This document shows, piece after piece, positions 1 to 10,968 of a stretch of DNA of 64,000 nt (positions within the stretch are counted from its first letter, which is position 1; the number at the start of each line of letters is the position of its first letter). Source of the stretch: Toxonevra muliebris (lineage: Eukaryota; Arthropoda; Insecta; Diptera; Pallopteridae); contig OY829328.1 in assembly GCA_963691655.1 (NCBI GenBank), forward strand, positions 13,222,704-13,286,703, in the 5' to 3' direction. Below the pieces are notes generated by a model. It did no database searches. It was not told the DNA's origin and worked only from the letters and a program-made list of their open reading frames with translations. The translations under genes were made by a program, and so were the position numbers.

Positions 1-879
1 AACTGATAGATAAGAGAGAGGGAGAGAGGGGGGGGGGGGGGAGAACGGCAGTGAAGTAAATGAAAGATGAGCCGTGGCATCTTCTTCCTACGCCATTTTA
101 TGAAAATAAAAATATATATATATGCGTGTGTGTGTGTGGAAATATGTTGGTCTTTTGTTTTTTGCCTTTTGTTTGCAAAAAAAAAAAGATATGTATTTTT
201 TTGGAGATAAAAATCTACACAGCATAATTTAAAGCAGTGTAAATTTAATAATGGAAAATTATTGTATACGAACAAATGAATGTTGAATGCAAAAAGCAAA
301 ACAAAAAAAAAAAAAAAAATATGGAGAAAAATGTTTTGTTTTCTTTTTATTAAAATTAGATAACTATCTATTGTATGAATAAAAGTAAATAATTTACATG
401 GAATTTTTTTTGCGTATAATTTTTATTTATTATTATAACAACATCCGAAAGAAAGCTTTGTTTTTATTATTTCTTAGGTAATAAATTTTTGGAAAGAAAA
501 TCTTTAGGTATGTGCAGCCACGTATAGAAAATATAGAAAAGAAAAAGGGCCAAGTATGTAGAAGATGTACTAAGAAGACATGGGCAATATATTTTATTCA
601 TTAGTTTTCTGTTTGCTTCCGTATTTACTTATTATTTGTTGCAAGACTATAGGAAATAATACGCACAGATATGTGACTAAATTGTGGGCTACTATTAAAT
701 GGTGAACGAGCGGCTGGTTCTACATTCCAAACACGCAGTTGAAAAGACTTGGACTGCTTTTGTTATTTCGGAAATGGGAAAGTTAACGAAGTGAATTAAT
801 ATCAGGAAAAGGAGAAAGCCTTCTATTTTTGGTGAAAGAATGTCTTTTTCAAATGAGGAAAAGAACCTCGGAATCAGTT
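1..879. other. AT-rich non-coding DNA with simple repeats
   Basis: No gene is visible. It opens with a purine tract ending in a run of about 14 G (positions 29-42), then a TA/TG dinucleotide tract near 110-140 and several A-runs. Nothing here resembles an exon with flanking splice sites. Confidence 0.6.
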
Positions 880-889
880 GATGAAAAAC

Positions 890-1850
890 TATTATAGCAC
901 TTTAGATACCTACGTAAAACAAAGCCAGAGCCTCTCTTTGGAAGAGCAGATGTTTAATGGGCAGGCTGGGGACCCAACCGTAAAATATTGTTAGGGTTAT
1001 ATACAGCCATTACTAGGCCTATACTTACTTATTGGGTACCTGTTTGGTGCAAAAAACTGGATAAAAAAACAAAACAGATCGAGGTCAATAAATTATAAAT
1101 AGTAGCCTATGTTTGCGCAACGAGAGCCATGAGATTAGCTCCGAATAAATCCTTAGAGGTATAGAGTCCGTTGTGTACGTGAGAGCGAAGTATACAACTG
1201 ACAAGAAGTAAGCAAAGGAGAGAGGTGACACAAAGCATACGTTGCCAACGGACATACAATCATACACATTATACACAAAATAAATCAGCTGATAGCTGCA
1301 ACACTCTCAACTCTCTTTCAACGTACGGCAAAGTTGAGAGTTGCCCAACTTTTTACGTTACTTCAACGTATACGTTGTGTATGGGCCACACTATATACGA
1401 TTTCATATATTTTATAGTAGTGGTCAGTTGTATACTTTGCTCTCACGTACACAACGGACTCTATGTGCCAAAGCCTTTATGTCGGTCATACAGATGGTTC
1501 AAAAACAGACGAATGAATTGGAGCTGGAGTTTATGGGAGAAAACCAAGAAGATACTTATTTGCCAGTATGGATCAGGAGAACTCAGTTTCCAGGCTGAAA
1601 TACATGTGACAGAGCTCTGCTTAAGAGAAAAATTAGACAGTGCAACATCTTTATCCACTCTGACATTAAGTCAGAAGGAGTTCTGTAGGTTATGTAATGA
1701 AGAAGAAAAAGCTGCAACTTACTAAGCCACTGCAATTGTCTTATGTGGGCCTGACCTCGGAACTTAAGAAATTACTACCTAAAAGGTAACCTGCCAAGAG
1801 CGTTTTAGAATTATTAACGAATAAAAAATTCAGAAATAATTTGTAATCGT
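890..1850 (+). mobile_element. Non-LTR retrotransposon relic (RNase-H-bearing, LOA/I-like), split by a MITE
   Basis: Decayed 3' half of a LINE-type polyprotein on the plus strand. At about 955-1160 one frame reads WGPNRKILLGLYTAITRPIL and continues to a VWCKKLDKKTK motif, the typical post-polymerase 'thumb' of RNase-H-bearing non-LTR elements. After the inserted MITE, 1480-1740 has an RNase H start (TDGSK), a shortened middle and a cysteine motif (FCRLCNEEEKAATY). Stops and frameshifts are frequent and part of RNase H is deleted. Clade (LOA or I) is inferred from the RNase H plus C..C..H..C order; a search against Repbase would settle it. Confidence 0.7.
1164..1461. mobile_element. 298-bp MITE with 39-bp inverted ends and TA target duplication
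   Basis: The left end (from 1164, GAGTCCGTTGTGTACGTGAG) is the reverse complement of the right end (to 1461) over about 39 bp with one mismatch. TA flanks it on both sides (1162-1163 and 1462-1463), as expected of Tc1/mariner-type insertion. There is no coding capacity. A smaller inner hairpin uses an AACTCTC / GAGAGTT pair near 1310-1345. It interrupts the non-LTR relic, so it is younger than that relic. Confidence 0.75.
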
Positions 1851-2536
1851 AAGAGTTTATTCATTTGAATGAAAAACTGTTGAATCATTAAAAAAAACAA
1901 GACTCAGAAAATGTGGACACAGAGATTTGCTGAGTTATATCTTCTCGCTTTGGCCAAAAAATTGTAATATGTATCCAAATTAAATTAGATTTATTATTTT
2001 TAATATTTATCTCTGGGGAACACTTAATAACCAAAAATTAACTCCCTGAAATTACAATTGAAACCTTAGCATAACTTTTTGTGCAGAACAGTGTAATTTA
2101 AAGAAAAAATATTTCAACTATGACTAAATAGTAACCCCTTAGAGACTTATATAAAAGCATATTTTTTCCTTTTTTTTTTTTGTGGTGGTTCGCATTTTGC
2201 ATACATACATGCATATTTCAACGGGCGTCACTAATCTTCATTCAGCATACACTTCAATTTCTATTTACGCTTCAATTTGTATATTTTCAGAAATTCGACG
2301 TTTTTTTTTTGATAACATATACTCACAGAATACAAACTCATAAATAATACATTCTTGTCATTCCGTCACTCATTCATGTAAATATTTCATAGATAGACTC
2401 TCAGAAGACACAGAGACATATCAATGAAATTGAATTTTTGTCCCATAAACAAAACAGTCATATTTTTACATACATATGCACACACACACATATAAGCATA
2501 TATATATATATATATACTATGTATTTACTATATATA
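1851..2536. other. Non-coding AT-rich DNA
   Basis: Nothing gene-like is seen. CA and TA microsatellite tracts (about 2477-2536) immediately precede the transposon inserted at 2537. Confidence 0.5.
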
Positions 2537-3668
2537 CAGGGTGACAATTATAAAGTGACGCAAGTTTAATACTCTGCAGCAAGCTTCGCCATTTACCGTT
2601 ACTTTAATTTAAAATGCAAATTCATTCATCATTGGCTTTGCTTTTAATTTCATTTGAATTTTTGTTATTACATTTTGAAATTTCCATAAAAATGGACAAG
2701 GAAAATATTCGTCGTGAAATTATGAAATTTCATTTGGCAAATTATAGTAGCCGTCAAATTGCAAAGGCTTTAAATTTGTCAAGTCGTACGGTAGACCGAG
2801 CTATTATTCGATATAATGAAACTGGGGGTTTTAGAGATAGAGACCGGGGAAAATTTTCAACAGTTGCCACTACTGGTTTAACAGAAAAAATTCGTAAACG
2901 AATCAAGCGAAATCCAAGGCGCTCAATGAGAAAAATCGCTAAGGAAGTGGGAGTAAACCGTGAAACAGTGCGAATTATTGCAAAATCAAATCTTAATCTT
3001 AAGCCGTACAAGTTCCGAAAAGCTCAAGATCTGACACAAAAAAAGAAAGATTTGCGACCGCAAAGATGCAAGGCGTTGCTACGCTCCTCCGTGTTAAAAA
3101 ATGTATGGGCTGGAGTTTCCGCTAATGCCAGAACCCCTTTAACATTCGTTGAAGAGGGTGTTAAAATTGACCAGGTTGTTTATCGGAGCATTTTAAATGA
3201 ACATGTTCTTCCCTGGGCCCAAGATACATTTGGAAATGAAAACTGGACTTTCCAGCAAAATTCTGCACCTTCCCACATGGCAAAATTAAAGCAAACAATT
3301 TTTCTGGATTCATAACATCTCAAGAATGGCCACCATACTCCCCAGACTTGAATCTAATGGACTACTCTATTTGGAGTATTTTAGAGAGTAAGGCTTGTGC
3401 ATCTCAACACCACAGTCTGGAGTCTCTGGCAAATTCATTAGAGAAAGCCTGGACTGAAATTGATCAGGAAGTCCTGCGGCGAACAGTCCTACGATTTCCG
3501 GATCGATTGAAGGCATGTATGCAGGCTAAAGGAGGTTATATTGAATGAGGTGGGGTTCAAATGAATGCTTATATATTCAGCAATGTTAACACTTAATTGT
3601 ACTTAATGGAAACGTCCTTTTGAAAATAACTGCTGAAATGTGTGCGTAACTTTACGATTGTCACCCTG
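2537..3668 (+). mobile_element. Complete but dead Tc1/mariner element (DD37D/maT-like)
   Basis: The ends are inverted repeats: left CAGGGTGACAATTATAAAGT, right (reverse complement) CAGGGTGACAATCGTAAAGT. Similarity runs about 27 bp with three mismatches. TA flanks both sides (2535-2536, 3669-3670). The 1132-bp element carries one transposase reading frame on the plus strand that is broken. Family placement is from the protein motifs, see the transposase entry. Confidence 0.88.
2692..3548 (+). pseudogene. Broken maT-like (DD37D-type) transposase
   Basis: The protein starts at the ATG at 2692 (MDKENIRREIMKF). Residues 1-115 hold two helix-turn-helix units (SSRQIAKALNLSSRTVDRAI and RSMRKIAKEVGVNRETVRII). 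After QRCKALLRSS an internal deletion removes the part with the first catalytic Asp. The second is changed to Asn (NWTFQQNSAPSH). A frameshift near 3282-3300 separates this from the C-terminal part at 3300-3548, which has EWPPYSPDLN, the third Asp region (LMDYSIWSILES) and the family ending RLKACMQAKGGYIE. These motifs fit the insect maT (DD37D) group. Three independent lesions rule out activity. Confidence 0.85.
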
Positions 3669-3670
3669 TA

Positions 3671-5253
3671 CAAGTATATCGTACCCAGCCAGCATTTTTT
3701 GATCGCGAAAGATTCTTCCACAATTCGCCGAGAAACTCCATTTAATCACCGGCGATGTCGCTGTCTGATAGCGGAAGCTCCATCCTTTGGAAGGAACTGT
3801 GTCATTTTCGCTATTTGCGGCAAAGAACTTCCGGCGATGCCCGAAGAAGAAACATCAATTAATTAGAAGATTTTAAAATGAGTCATAAAAGGCTCGCTAG
3901 GAAGATAATTTATATATTAAAACCTATACCTAGCTAATAACTAATGGTACAAAATACTCTTTCGTTTTGTTTTCATTATTTTTTATTAACTTTATATTGT
4001 ATTTATAACTAGTTTTAAGAAATGCGCGGAGACATTTCAGTGAGCAAATATTTGCATACTCTGTTATGCAGCGTAAACATAATATTTAGTAATTTTATCA
4101 AGCTAAATAAACGTTTGTCAAAGTCATAACAGTTTACATAGGACAGACCGTTTCCGAAGCTGCCACGATTTCTCATCAGTGATCTTAGTGAGGGTTCTTT
4201 ATTGCCATTTCAACGTCCTATATAAAATTGCATCACAAAATTACAGGATAAATGACAAATTTGTTCACTAATAAAATCAATCAAAAATTAAAGACATGAA
4301 CTAGACTATGCAAAAATAAACAACTAGACTTCAGTTTCCTAATTTCTAGATAACATTTACTTGATTTATTAATTATTGGATTTTTACTGGTGATATTCCA
4401 ACTGAAACCTCACTTAAAATCCACCATTCTAGTTTTCCTCACGAGGAATTATTCAACTACAGAATTACAGAGTAACCAGAGCCTCCTCACCAAACAAAAA
4501 CTGTATATTTTTGTAGGCGGGTATTTTTTTTTTCTTTTTTTTTAACTCCAGTTTATTCATAAGTCTTAAGTGTAGGTAGATATTCAGTATTTCTTAAAGA
4601 TTATGTTAATAATAAAAACAAATGACTTTCAGAGAGATATCCAGTGATATTTCTTCTATAAAATACAATTTAAATGTAAAATTTCTAAGGCATAATGTTA
4701 CATTAAATTATCAATATTTTATTATGACCGTTACGTATATATTTATGTTTATGAAGCATGTATTAGTGCCTGGTCTGCAGGTCTGACGGATTCAATCTTT
4801 TTAATCTTCTTGTTTGAGAGGATGTTTTAGTCAACTTTATTTATTGCAAGGGTGTTGGGGTGGTTTCTCAACTTTGAGTCAGAGATCAGCGATGAGTCGC
4901 TTTTTCGCTATCCATAGGCACCCATGAATTTTTGGAATATAAATGCGTTGAAGTCATTATAACGCTACTATTCTGATGTACCCATATGTACAACAACGCT
5001 TATGCATAAATATAAGTTGTAATAAAAATGAATCCGACGGCGACATCATACTCATACCATCCCTAATCTGTTTTATCCATACATAACCGCAGTTTGATTT
5101 AAAATATTAGGATCGATCATATGAATGATTCAACTGTAGGCATCATTCTTGTCTACGTCGAGAAAAGAGAAAGTACCATGCTAACACAAGAGAGCGCCAC
5201 ACACCCGCATAATGTTTTTGTTCGCATTAAATCATACTTATTTTGCATTGCCT
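3671..5253. other. Non-coding stretch with transposon debris
   Basis: A GC-richer patch at 3680-3860 gives a short open frame but has no recognisable domain. A minus-strand copy of a dispersed repeat sits at 4134-4225. The remainder is AT-rich and featureless. Confidence 0.45.
4134..4225 (-). repeat. Dispersed repeat 'R', copy 1 (core only)
   Basis: Reverse-complemented, it contains CACTAAGATCACTGATGAG followed by a GTGGCAG..TTC/TCGGAAACGG core. The same core recurs at about 24070-24285, 32671-32855 and 39516-39735. Its class is unknown. Confidence 0.65.
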
Positions 5254-6880
5254 TTACACATTGAGTGAAGGAGAGTCGAAGTATACAACGTCATACATGT
5301 TGTTAAATATGAGTATGATGCGAACCTTAAACTTAAGGGTGGATATGAGGTTCGACAGCATTTCAATAAATATGGATGGATATGGATAGTAGAATTTTGG
5401 GATCATGAGTTGAATACATATATTCAGTTTGACAGTACTCATTGCAGATCTCTGCTTTGAGTAGTACAATATACTGAAGGTTTTTATCTCATCCAATACT
5501 ATTGGAATTCGAAGATCATGGTGAATGGTATCATTTGAAACAAACCAAGGGGCAGTGGTTATTATACGCAAAACTTTCGATTGATTTCGGGATTTGATTT
5601 TGAGGCTGAGCCCTAAAGCTGAACCCCATATATCCATACAGGCTTAAAAATTACGTTGTACATTTCGTAAATTCGATTTTCGATTTAGAAGCCAATAGAG
5701 TTCTCTTAGTTTTATTCCTAGTTACTCGTTCTTCGAAAAGATGTAATTTCGAGATGTTAAACGACGATCAAGATAATTGCCGAGATATTTGACTTTTTCG
5801 GATTGTTATTTAGCAAAACTGTTGGGCATGTCTCTTTTCTTATGGTAAAAGTTATTTGAGTGGATTTTGTTTCATTCGTTTTAATTCTCCATCTGGACAA
5901 TCAATTTTGGATATCGTTGAGATGGATTGCAAGTATGATGATGCCGCTGCTGGATTTTCGTGCGTAGCTAATAAAGAAGTATCATCAACAAAGGTGGCGG
6001 TAATAGTGTTTTGTGATAGTGGTAAATCTGTAGTGAATATTGTGTATAGCACAGGTCCAAGTACGCCACCTTGTGAGACACCTGATTTTATTGGGTAAAG
6101 CTGGGTTTTTTGATCATTAAGCTTGACCGCAAAGTGTCTGTTGCTGATAAATGTTTTAAGTTTTTTTATAGAACGTATGTGGTAGGTGTTTTTTGAGTTT
6201 GTACAGAAAATGTGGGTGCCAAACTTTATCAAAGCATGGGAATATCAATGAATGCAGAAGTACAGTATTTTTTATTTTCTAAGGCGCTATTTACTACTTT
6301 AATTAGACGGTGCACTTGATCAATAGTTCCATGATGTTGTCGAAATCCGAATTGGTGATTGGGAATCAAGCGGCTGTCAGTAATTATTGGCTTAGTTTGC
6401 TTAGTAATAGTTTTTCAAAAAGTTTTGAAGTGATTGGTAGTAAACTGATTGATGAAGTTTTGTGTGTTGGCTTGCCGGGCTTGGGTATTAGTATTATTTG
6501 AGCTACCTTCCATTGAAATAGAAAGTAGGCAATTCTGAGTATAGCGTTAAATAATTGAGTGAGATAAGCTACTCCTCTATTAATAAACTTTTTGACCATA
6601 GTTTTTGAAAATTTATGTATGGGGGTATGGGGAGTTCTATTTGATTTGGTGACTTTATATAGTCATTAATTTCGTGGTCATCAAACTCAGGGTTTGGTGC
6701 ATGTTGTTCGAAGACTTTAGCAAATGTAGCTGCATTTTCGACATCGCTCAGGTGGGTATGATTTAATTTAAAAAATGGTAAGCCAGCATAAAAAAATGTT
6801 GCGTGTAAATCAAAGTGTGCAGGTTTACCGCAAATTCGAATAAAGGGGCGTAGGCTGAAAACTGGTGAGAACCGCTGCAC
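5254..6880 (-). mobile_element. Jockey-type non-LTR retrotransposon relic (reverse transcriptase)
   Basis: Read on the minus strand from 6880 down, frames show in order: a linker region (PNPEFDDHEINDYIKSP), the RT start QWKVAQIILIPKPGKP followed by SISLLPITSKLFEKLL, the palm with GVSQGGVLGPVLY (about 6120-6060), the catalytic FVDD (near 6000), and the post-RT segment LWGSALG-like / KSRNQSKVLRIITTAPWFVS (5570-5500). The order and the APWFVSN motif are typical of Jockey-clade elements. There are several frameshifts and stops and an internal deletion in the 'YRPISLLP' stretch. No 5' ORF or poly(A) tail was identified. Dead copy. Confidence 0.85.
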
Positions 6881-7007
6881 TGAATAATCTCACCTTAATG
6901 TAGAGAAGTATATGGAAGAAAGGTGAGTACTTTTTCTCCGGTGTCATTTAGAAATGCATTGTCTTGAAGGCTTTTCTGTTTTTTATGTTTTAATGTTTTT
7001 TCGGGTC

Positions 7008-7443
7008 TGGAGGTCAGACCATGTTCACTACATGTATTTGGGATTGCTGAACCCGAGGTCTAAAAAAACCCCAGCATGTCAGGTTTTCGACAATATACTG
7101 CAAAATACGTTATTATTTAAGCTAAGTTGAAAACCTGACATGCTGTGGTGTTTTGGACATGGTCTGACCTCCGGGTTCGAAAAAAATTTATGTGGTTTTT
7201 TGAGGTTATGCCAGAACCCTGACTTGCTGGGGTTTTTCGTTGGATTCGGATTTAGTGATCCCAAAAACATATAATAAACATGGTCTGATCTCCAAATTCG
7301 AAAAAAACAACATTTTTTTATGAGGTTTTTTGAGGTTATGTCAGATTTTTTGGATTCCTCGGATTCGGAATCAGCGACTTCAAAAACATATAATAAACAT
7401 GGTCTGGCCCTCAAACTCGAAAAAACATTTTTTTTTTGTGTGG
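7008..7443. repeat. Short tandem array of ~120-bp units with an inverted leading unit
   Basis: Units start with CATGGTCTG at 7158, 7279 and 7398; the first two full units are about 121 and 119 bp and each ends ...AAAAACATATAATAAA. A partial unit in reverse orientation lies at about 7008-7090 (GGAGGTCAGACCATG), and a CCTGACATGCTG / CAGCATGTCAGG pair lies between. Each unit carries a GGATTCGG(A)TTAG/CAGCGA word that also occurs in repeats at 28.6-29.1 kb and 37.46 kb. Origin unknown; possibly the remains of a transposon with sub-terminal repeats. Confidence 0.7.
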
Positions 7444-7983
7444 CTGTGTAATCTCCATAATGCTGGATGGGTGTATGTATGTATGTGCTGAAAACTTCGC
7501 GTTGCGAAAGAATAAAGCAACATGACAGTTATCAAATTACGCTTGCCTATCCTACGACGATTACATACATACATGCATACATATACCTATATGTGCGCGT
7601 GTGGGTGTGAATCCACTGTGTCTTTGTCTATGCAATATTGACAATTTGTATCTATTTGCAAGTGTATGAGAAAAATTCATGATCTTGAAATACAATATAT
7701 AAAAATGTATGAGTGCATACATACATAAGAACATTTTAATAAAGGAAAATGCTATTTTCGCTAATATTTTATATAACTGCATGAAATGATTAAGAATTGC
7801 TTTCTCTCTCCATACAATCGAAATGGAAAGTTTGTTAAAGTAAAATAATAATGCTCTTATAAACCCATGAACCCTAGATACTTCGGTACTATATTATACA
7901 ATCAAGAGCATAACATAATGCTTACCAATTAAATTACTAATTAATATAAAAAGATTCATTAAATCATTACATTGCGTTCAATA
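7444..7983. other. Non-coding, CATA/TATG microsatellites; 3' flank of the DESI2-like gene
   Basis: Contains CATA-type microsatellite at 7561-7590 and AT-rich DNA. No canonical AATAAA is seen on the minus strand within about 180 bp of the stop at 7984. A weaker ATTAAA occurs near 7734-7739. Confidence 0.4.
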
Positions 7984-8520
7984 TTAATCACACTCTTTAT
8001 TTAAGATATTTGCAAATGATTGTGAATGATTTTGTAATATTGTAACACTCTGTTTTAATGCATTCGGTGTGACCCAATCATTGGGTAAAAATCTTTGTAG
8101 GAATGGTATACAAGAGCTAATATTCGCCAAACGGTTAACCCAATTGGGAATATCTTTCCCACATATCAGTTGCGATAAATAATTCGAAAAATGATTGCAA
8201 TTATTATTAATCAAATGATAGTGATCACCGCGAAAACGATTGCCCAATCCATCAATAATACGGAGGACCTGATCGCGTGTCAAATCGGTGCAACCAATTT
8301 GTACGCTCTGACGAAATTGTATATGCTCGCCGAGATCTTGTTGATCACGTGGTATCATTTCAAAGACTCCGGTAAACGGGAATTGATGCCCACCATAAGC
8401 GAATTCAATGCCATATATTTCAATACCTGAATGAAAAACACCAAGACCAAATGGAGCCATGTATTCATTGGCCTTGAGTATATCGTATATATTGACAATC
8501 ACTGGTTCATTGGTCTTCAT
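7984..8520 (-). CDS. DESI2-like desumoylating isopeptidase / deubiquitinase (PPPDE peptidase), intronless
   Basis: Encodes a papain-like PPPDE thiol protease, 178 residues from the ATG at 8520-8518. The family removes SUMO or ubiquitin from cytosolic substrates. From this ATG the catalytic His is residue 30 (GLGVFHSGIEIYG) and the catalytic Cys residue 108 (NNNCNHFSNYL), the same numbers as in human DESI2 as I recall it. Other conserved blocks are EFAYGGHQFPFTGVFE (after the His) and CGKDIPNWVNRLANISSCIP, followed by PFLQRFLPNDW. An in-frame upstream ATG at 8619 would add 33 residues rich in Ser/Asp; alignment favours 8520, but the longer form cannot be excluded. The whole domain is one uninterrupted frame with no stops, so it looks functional. 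It lies on the same strand as Dgk and past the last Dgk exon seen, perhaps inside a Dgk intron. The fly counterpart is probably the CG7222-type gene; I give no symbol because a retrocopy is possible. Confidence 0.9.
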   Translation of the reverse strand: MKTNEPVIVNIYDILKANEYMAPFGLGVFHSGIEIYGIEFAYGGHQFPFTGVFEMIPRDQQDLGEHIQFRQSVQIGCTDLTRDQVLRIIDGLGNRFRGDHYHLINNNCNHFSNYLSQLICGKDIPNWVNRLANISSCIPFLQRFLPNDWVTPNALKQSVTILQNHSQSFANILNKECD

Positions 8521-9047
8521 GTTGGCATCACTTATGAGATCGTCGTCGTCGGAGTTGTCGTAGCTGTTGTTGTTGATGGTAGAAAACGGCAACTTACAGG
8601 AAAGATTATTTGTGAACATCAATACCAATTTAATAGCGATGTGGCGATGTGGCAAACAGCAATAATATGGAAAATGAATGCACCAATATAACCAACAAAT
8701 AAAAATCGTGACTACGAATAATTTTGTTTCGTTTCTGACAATTGTGAAAGCATCACAACTGAAATTAAAAAATTATTTTCAATTTTTTTTTTTTTTTCAG
8801 CTTTCAAATTTTAATTTGTTTTCATTATTTTCAATTTTGCCATAAATGTTTTTTTTTTGAGTTATGTAAAATTTAAATGGGATTAGATTACCAAGTGGTT
8901 AGTTTCATGGCCTTTGTTATATTAAAAAATAGCTTTACTAATTATTTCCAAGCAACTTAAACTTTACGCTGTTATTCTAATATCAACGATATATTAAACA
9001 GGTGCCCTCTAAGAAGAGCAAATAATTGCGCTAAATATTTTAAACTA
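8521..9047. other. 5' flank of the DESI2-like gene; no other feature
   Basis: The frame of the DESI2-like protein remains open upstream to a stop near 8773 but has no ATG beyond 8619. The rest is AT-rich with T-runs at about 8788-8800. No clear TATA box or initiator could be singled out. Confidence 0.35.
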
Positions 9048-10316
9048 TTGGGAGTATGAATGTATAAACTCGTAATTGTGACTAGCTTCATATCTATCAT
9101 ACGCGCCATTTTTTTGACATTAACAGCTATTCTATCTCGAAGAGCGCCAAAAATACTATAAGAATTGATCTGTCAAATAATTTTCATAATTTTACAAAAG
9201 TGTTTTACTATAGCTGAAAATGTCGAATTTCGTGCCAACAAAACAACATTTGCGGGAAATTTTAATTTGCTTCTTCCATTTAAAGAAAAACGCAACTGAA
9301 GTACATCGTTTACTCACTGAAGCCTATCCTGACTGTGTCATAGACGTTAGAATGTGTCAGGTGTGGTATGCCCATTTCAAAAGTGGTGATTTTGATGTTG
9401 AAGACAGGGAACGTTCAGGCGGCCCGAAAAAGTTCGAAGATGAAGAATTGAAGGCATTACTTGAAGAAGATTCATGTCAAACGCAACAAGAACGTGCAGA
9501 ATGTCTAGGAGCTGATCAATCAACCATTTCTAAACGATTAAAAGCATTGGGAATGATTCAAAAGCAAGGAAATAGGGTGCCACGAATTGAAGCCGAGACA
9601 CGTCGAACGACGATTTTTCACATGTGAACTGCTGATTGAACGACAGAAAAGAAGGGGTTTTCTGCATCGTATTGTGACTGACGATGAAAAGTGGATACGT
9701 TACGTTAACCCAAAGCGTAAAAAATCATGGGGACCGCCCGGACATGCATCAACATCAACGGCAAAGCCGAGCATCCATGGATCCAAGCTCATGATGTGTA
9801 TTTGGTGGGATATGAAAAGTGTCGTGTATTATGAGCTGTTGAAACTGAATGAAACGATCACTGGCGACCGCTACCGACTACAATTGATGCGTTTGAGCCG
9901 AGAATTAAAGGATAAGAGGCCAGAATATAAGAATAGACACGACGAAGTTATTCTTCAGCACGACAATGCTCGGCCGCATGTTGCAAGGCAAGTAAAAACA
10001 TACTTGGAAACGCTGAAATGGGAAGTGCTACCCCACCCGCCGTATTCTCCAGACATTGCTCCTTCTGATCGATGACACATGGCCTGGCTGAACAGCACTT
10101 CCGTTCTTTCGAAGAACTCAAAAAATGGGTCGATTCGTGGATAGCCTCAAAAGATGAGGAGTTCTTTCGACGCTGAGTCCGTATGCTACCAGAAAGTTTT
10201 CCCATCTTGTGTGGCTAACGATGGACAATACTTTAAAGAATAAATTTATAATCACTTTTTCACAATAAATGTCTAAATTATGAAAAAAATACGAGTTTAT
10301 ACATTCATACTCCCAA
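9048..10316 (+). mobile_element. Full-length DD34D mariner element, inactive
   Basis: Perfect 27-bp terminal inverted repeats beginning TTGGGAGTATGAATGTATAA, flanked by TA on both sides (9046-9047, 10317-10318). The 1269-bp length is usual for mariner. Identity of the two ends suggests a fairly recent insertion, although the transposase is already broken. It lies between the DESI2-like gene and Dgk coding exon 5. Confidence 0.92.
9220..10243 (+). pseudogene. Broken mariner (DD34D) transposase
   Basis: The ATG at 9220 starts MSNFVPTKQHLREILICFF with the paired HTH region to about residue 120 (GADQSTISKRLKALGM). A two-base loss near 9575-9585 shifts the frame; the catalytic part continues in the frame containing 9587-10075. 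It retains VTDDEKW (first Asp), LQHDNARPHV (second Asp) and HPPYSPDIAPSD (third Asp), with 34 residues between the second and third. A small deletion then removes the YHLF segment and shifts the frame again. The C-terminal SWIASKDEEFFRR is followed by a stop where Gly is expected, and the ending NDGQYF is reached only after another shift (last stop 10241-10243). Non-functional. Confidence 0.88.
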
Positions 10317-10619
10317 TAGTTCCGCAGTCAATTTGCCTTTTTATACTTTTCTTGAAGCATATTTTCACAAATTGTATACTTTTATCCAATTGTAAAAGAA
10401 GAATTTAAACACAAAATCCTTGGGTTTCCTTTTAATTTAGATCAATCAAAAATGATGACATACTCATTAGAAACTGATGACAGTCATTCTACCGAAACAT
10501 TCACATAAACATTTACACACATGCACTCATACATATACACACTCTCATGTATAAATGGTAATGCAGTTCTGTTTTTGCTGTTTTTGTTTTTCACCATCGT
10601 ATTTCATTTATGTACTCAC
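10317..10619 (-). other. Start of Dgk intron 5 (continues left)
   Basis: Begins with the minus-strand donor GTGAGT at 10619. No further Dgk exon encoding the EF-hands could be found to the left in this window, so this intron probably spans the mariner and DESI2-like gene and leaves the window. Confidence 0.5.
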
Positions 10620-10805
10620 CATCAATTTTGCAATTAACCGAATTGTTGCTCTTTTTCGATGAATTGCGTGACATTTGTGAATGATTTGTTTGTGAATGTG
10701 ATGGGCTTGAATCGATTGAACGACGTGCTACAGATGATGCTTGAAAAATGCTTGGACCAGCGGCGAGCGGACTTGGTGTAACAGTGACCATAGGATGTAC
10801 GCTAC
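10620..10805 (-). CDS. Dgk: Type I diacylglycerol kinase, coding exon 5 (linker)
   Basis: Acceptor TTTTAG ends at 10806; donor G|GTGAGT starts at 10619. The exon is 186 nt, entered and left in phase 1, and encodes residues 171-232 of the assembled frame. It is a Ser/Thr/Asn-rich linker (for example SPLAAGPSIFQASSVARRS, then SSPSHSQTNHSQMSRNSSKK) ending NCKID. In vertebrate type I DGKs the equivalent place between the N-terminal recoverin-homology part and the EF-hands is also a variable low-complexity linker, but this one is longer. Its many Ser/Thr could be phosphorylated; that is inference. The next exon is outside the window. Confidence 0.85.
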
Positions 10806-10968
10806 CTAAAAGTATGCAAATAAAGCGAAATGAATGAAAATGACAGACAGCAGATGCCAATTAGTAAATAAATAGTGTCATAAGCTACAAGCGAATATGA
10901 AAATGTAGATGAGATAAGTAGTTGACATATATTTATGTATGTATCACCATAGAAATTCAAATACGCAC

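Noticed and set aside
8191..8691. Plus-strand open frames opposite the DESI2-like gene
   Set aside because: They are shadows on the opposite strand of a well conserved protease coding frame.
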